Of a DNA stretch of 6,988 nt, positions 5,550 to 6,988 are shown piece by piece (the stretch's first letter is position 1; the number at the start of each line of letters is the position of its first letter). This stretch comes from Spirochaetaceae bacterium (GTDB lineage: Bacteria > Spirochaetota > Spirochaetia > Treponematales > Breznakiellaceae), in the NCBI GenBank assembly GCA_031275595.1, contig JAISOO010000135.1, forward strand, positions 1 through 6,988. Reading direction: 5' to 3'. Made by a program: the position numbers and the translations under genes. The notes beneath the pieces were generated by a model that searched no databases, was not told the origin of the DNA, and worked only from the letters and a program-made list of their open reading frames with translations.

Positions 5550-6099
5550 TCGTCAAATTCTTTCTGTTTATTTTGATCAAGAGCTTCCTTCTCCCTGGAA
5601 GGAAAAATTGGAAGCCCATCTTGCGGACTGTTCCGAATGCCGGAACCGGCTGGAACAGTACCGGCGGTTTTCCCCCAATCCCGCTGAATCCGAAGCCGCC
5701 GCGGTGGAGGCGGTTAAGGGACGGGTATGGTCTAAAGTAGCCTGTCTGGGGGAGAAAATACCAACCCGGAAGTACCGGGGAAGGTGGTGGGCCCGGTCCG
5801 TTTCGCTTCCCATCCCCGCGGCCGCGGCGGCGATCCTGTTTTTTGCCCTGGCGGCGTTTTTTGTGATCCGGCCCGTCCTGCGGGCGCCCCAGGATACGGA
5901 GGTAGCCGCCGGGGTGGGGCTTGAAGTACAGGGCATCGTGCCGGTATCGGACATGAACGGCGTCATACAGTACCTGGGCGGCGAAGATACGGCGGATATT
6001 GTGATCATCCGCCTCCCGGAAAGCAAGCGTTTTATGAGTTCCGGGGAACCGGCCATCATCAGGGCGGCGGATTATTCAGGGAGAAGTACATCCCGATGA
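5539..6099 (+). CDS. Membrane anti-sigma factor with zinc-finger (ZAS/zf-HC2) domain
   Basis: A 186-residue protein that should bind and silence the sigma factor encoded just upstream. Its cytoplasmic N-terminus (MCPDRQILSVYFDQEL...) is the typical opening of anti-sigma zinc-finger domains, with Cys2 and the H-x3-C-x2-C signature (His27, Cys31, Cys34) as candidate zinc ligands. After a basic linker (KYRGRWWAR) a single transmembrane segment rich in Ala, Phe and Leu covers about residues 89-111. The remaining about 75 residues would face the periplasm and have no fold I recognise. The ATG at 5539 is preferred: AAGGG at 5525-5529 is well spaced for it, whereas an in-frame ATG at 5530 abuts that site and adds three residues. 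It overlaps the sigma gene by 11 bases and the next gene by ATGA. Release could be by proteolysis or by a zinc/redox change; the sequence does not decide. Confidence 0.88.
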   Translation: MCPDRQILSVYFDQELPSPWKEKLEAHLADCSECRNRLEQYRRFSPNPAESEAAAVEAVKGRVWSKVACLGEKIPTRKYRGRWWARSVSLPIPAAAAAILFFALAAFFVIRPVLRAPQDTEVAAGVGLEVQGIVPVSDMNGVIQYLGGEDTADIVIIRLPESKRFMSSGEPAIIRAADYSGRSTSR

Positions 6100-6677
6100 G
6101 TCTCCAGGGGAAATTTTGCCGGAAATATCAGCCCCGCATACAGAGGATTACCCTGTTTGGAAGCCTCTTGTTTCTGGCCGCCGGCGCCATGGTGTCATCC
6201 CAGGAGTCTTTCCTGGAACAAATGATCCCCGGTCTTAAAGAACAGGCGGTCATATTGGATATTGTGGCGCGGGTGGTGGAGCAGAACCAGGAAGAGGTCT
6301 GGCATTCGGTCAATTCCAAGGTAACCATCCCCGGAAGGCCCGTGGGCATTAAATTGATAGGGGAAAACATTGTGGTAGTGGTGCAATTTACCCCCTATCT
6401 CGGCATGGGAAATAAGGGCCATAATATGCTGGTGGCCCAGGGCCAGATCTGGGTAAATGTCCCCGACGAGGGGATCCGGTATCAAACGACCATGCAGACC
6501 ATCCCCTTAGAGTACGGGGAACAGATATATTTCTTTCCCCTGGGAAGGGTTGATACCCAAAACGAAGCCCGGATAGAGATACAACTGGAAATACGTCCCT
6601 ATTCGGAAGACGACGGCGGCGCCGTTGAGGAGGACCCATCTGCCCCGGAGGCTGGGGGGATTGAAACTCCCCCATGA
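6096..6677 (+). CDS. Secreted protein of unknown function in the sigma operon
   Basis: I do not recognise a family. The 193-residue product has a long basic N-terminus (MSLQGKFCRKYQPRIQR), a hydrophobic core at about 18-32 (ITLFGSLLFLAAGAM) and a plausible cleavage near VSSQ, so it is probably exported. A Cys at residue 8 precedes the core and is not a lipobox. The mature part looks like a compact beta-rich domain (VTIPGRPVGIKLIGENIVVVVQFTPYL, ...GQIWVNV..., ...ARIEIQLEIRPY). It closes with an acidic, Pro- and Gly-rich tail (about 170-193) that is likely disordered. It starts within the ATGA that ends the anti-sigma gene, with AGGGAG about 12 bases upstream, and ends in the ATGA that starts the IPT lipoprotein gene. 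Its position suggests a periplasmic modulator or effector of the sigma system; that is inference. Confidence 0.65.
   Translation: MSLQGKFCRKYQPRIQRITLFGSLLFLAAGAMVSSQESFLEQMIPGLKEQAVILDIVARVVEQNQEEVWHSVNSKVTIPGRPVGIKLIGENIVVVVQFTPYLGMGNKGHNMLVAQGQIWVNVPDEGIRYQTTMQTIPLEYGEQIYFFPLGRVDTQNEARIEIQLEIRPYSEDDGGAVEEDPSAPEAGGIETPP
6654..6673 (+). promoter_or_regulatory. G/C hairpin against the IPT lipoprotein start codon
   Basis: Six G at 6654-6659 can pair with TCCCCC at 6668-6673 (five G-C pairs and one G-U) around an 8-nt loop. The hairpin ends at the base before the ATG at 6674 and lies entirely inside the last codons of the upstream gene. It would hinder independent ribosome entry and be melted by ribosomes finishing the upstream gene, so it favours translational coupling. 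This is read from sequence; folding was not computed. Confidence 0.4.
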
Positions 6678-6988
6678 GCATCCGGTTCCCCCTGTGGTTT
6701 TTCTGTTCCCTTTTTCTTCTCTTTTTTTCCGCCTGTAAGGACGAGGGGCCCTCTATTACGTCTATCAACCCCCGGATTGGCATGATGGGAGAGGTGCTTA
6801 CGATCCGGGGGGAGCATTTCGGCGCGGAACGGGATGAATCCTATGTTACGATTGCCGGCATTGCCCCCACGGCCTCATCATATATTGAGTGGAATGATAC
6901 CCGTATTTCCCTCCGGCTCCCCGAATTCGGGGAATCCGGCCTGGTATACGTCCACCGGGGAAACCTAAAAAGCAACGCCGCCCTGTTT
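6674..6988 (+). CDS. IPT/TIG-domain lipoprotein, 3' end cut by the window
   Basis: Only the first 105 codons are present; the frame is open to the window edge. The N-terminus is a strong lipoprotein signal: MSIRFPLWFF, a Phe/Leu-rich core and the lipobox FSAC with Cys21 as lipid-anchored residue. Residues about 27-92 match an IPT/TIG immunoglobulin-like domain: 'ITSINPRIGMMGEVLTIRGEHFG' has the usual order of Pro near the start, Gly before the strand, then TIxGxxFG, followed by VTIAG and the 'WNDTRISLRLPE...GLVYV' strands. Such domains usually serve in surface binding or as spacers in larger extracellular proteins, so more repeats or another domain may follow. The gene starts at the ATGA ending the previous gene and is the fourth member of the sigma operon, a candidate target or sensor partner of that system. 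Confidence 0.85.
   Translation, partial: MSIRFPLWFFCSLFLLFFSACKDEGPSITSINPRIGMMGEVLTIRGEHFGAERDESYVTIAGIAPTASSYIEWNDTRISLRLPEFGESGLVYVHRGNLKSNAALF

Overview
The window looks like a chromosomal stretch from a moderately GC-rich spirochaete, most likely a Treponema-like organism. This rests on three things. The envelope proteins have relaxed spirochaete-style lipoprotein signals. The CysRS carries a 'TDVGHLSGDDDNGDDKM' type insert. The order murB - cysS - ECF sigma factor matches what I remember from Treponema pallidum (around TP0090-TP0093; from memory, not checked). No rRNA, tRNA, CRISPR array, phage gene or intact insertion sequence is visible.

Layout. (1) 1-347: no convincing gene. It holds two copies of a hairpin-forming repeat 130 bp apart and several small palindromes. 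(2) 348-725 (-): an XRE-type DNA-binding regulator, divergent from a two-gene unit on the + strand. (3) 738-812: the intergenic promoter region, with three near-identical 17-bp operator-like sites placed around a TTGACA/TATAAT promoter. (4) 826-2357 (+): a secreted, probably outer-membrane beta-barrel protein overlapping a secreted calcineurin-like metallophosphoesterase. (5) 2358-2429: a short convergent gap with a C-rich, G-free tract. (6) 2430-3410 (-) murB and 3440-4909 (+) cysS: two housekeeping genes diverging from a 29-bp gap. (7) 4945-4974: an intrinsic terminator for cysS. (8) 5013 to the window end (+): an operon of ECF sigma factor, membrane zinc-finger anti-sigma factor, secreted protein of unknown function and IPT/TIG-domain lipoprotein (cut by the window edge). 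Every junction in this operon overlaps.

How the genes work together. The left part reads as a small self-contained regulated module: the XRE protein probably controls itself and the barrel/phosphoesterase pair through the repeated sites. The middle is peptidoglycan precursor synthesis (MurB) and translation (CysRS). The right part is an envelope-stress type signalling operon. The membrane anti-sigma factor would hold the sigma factor until a periplasmic signal arrives, and the two exported proteins made from the same mRNA are candidates for sensing, modulating or carrying out the response. The most interesting items are the operator triplet, the duplicated hairpin repeat, the fully coupled sigma operon with a hairpin against the last start codon, and a YKKS motif in MurB where YRxS is usual.
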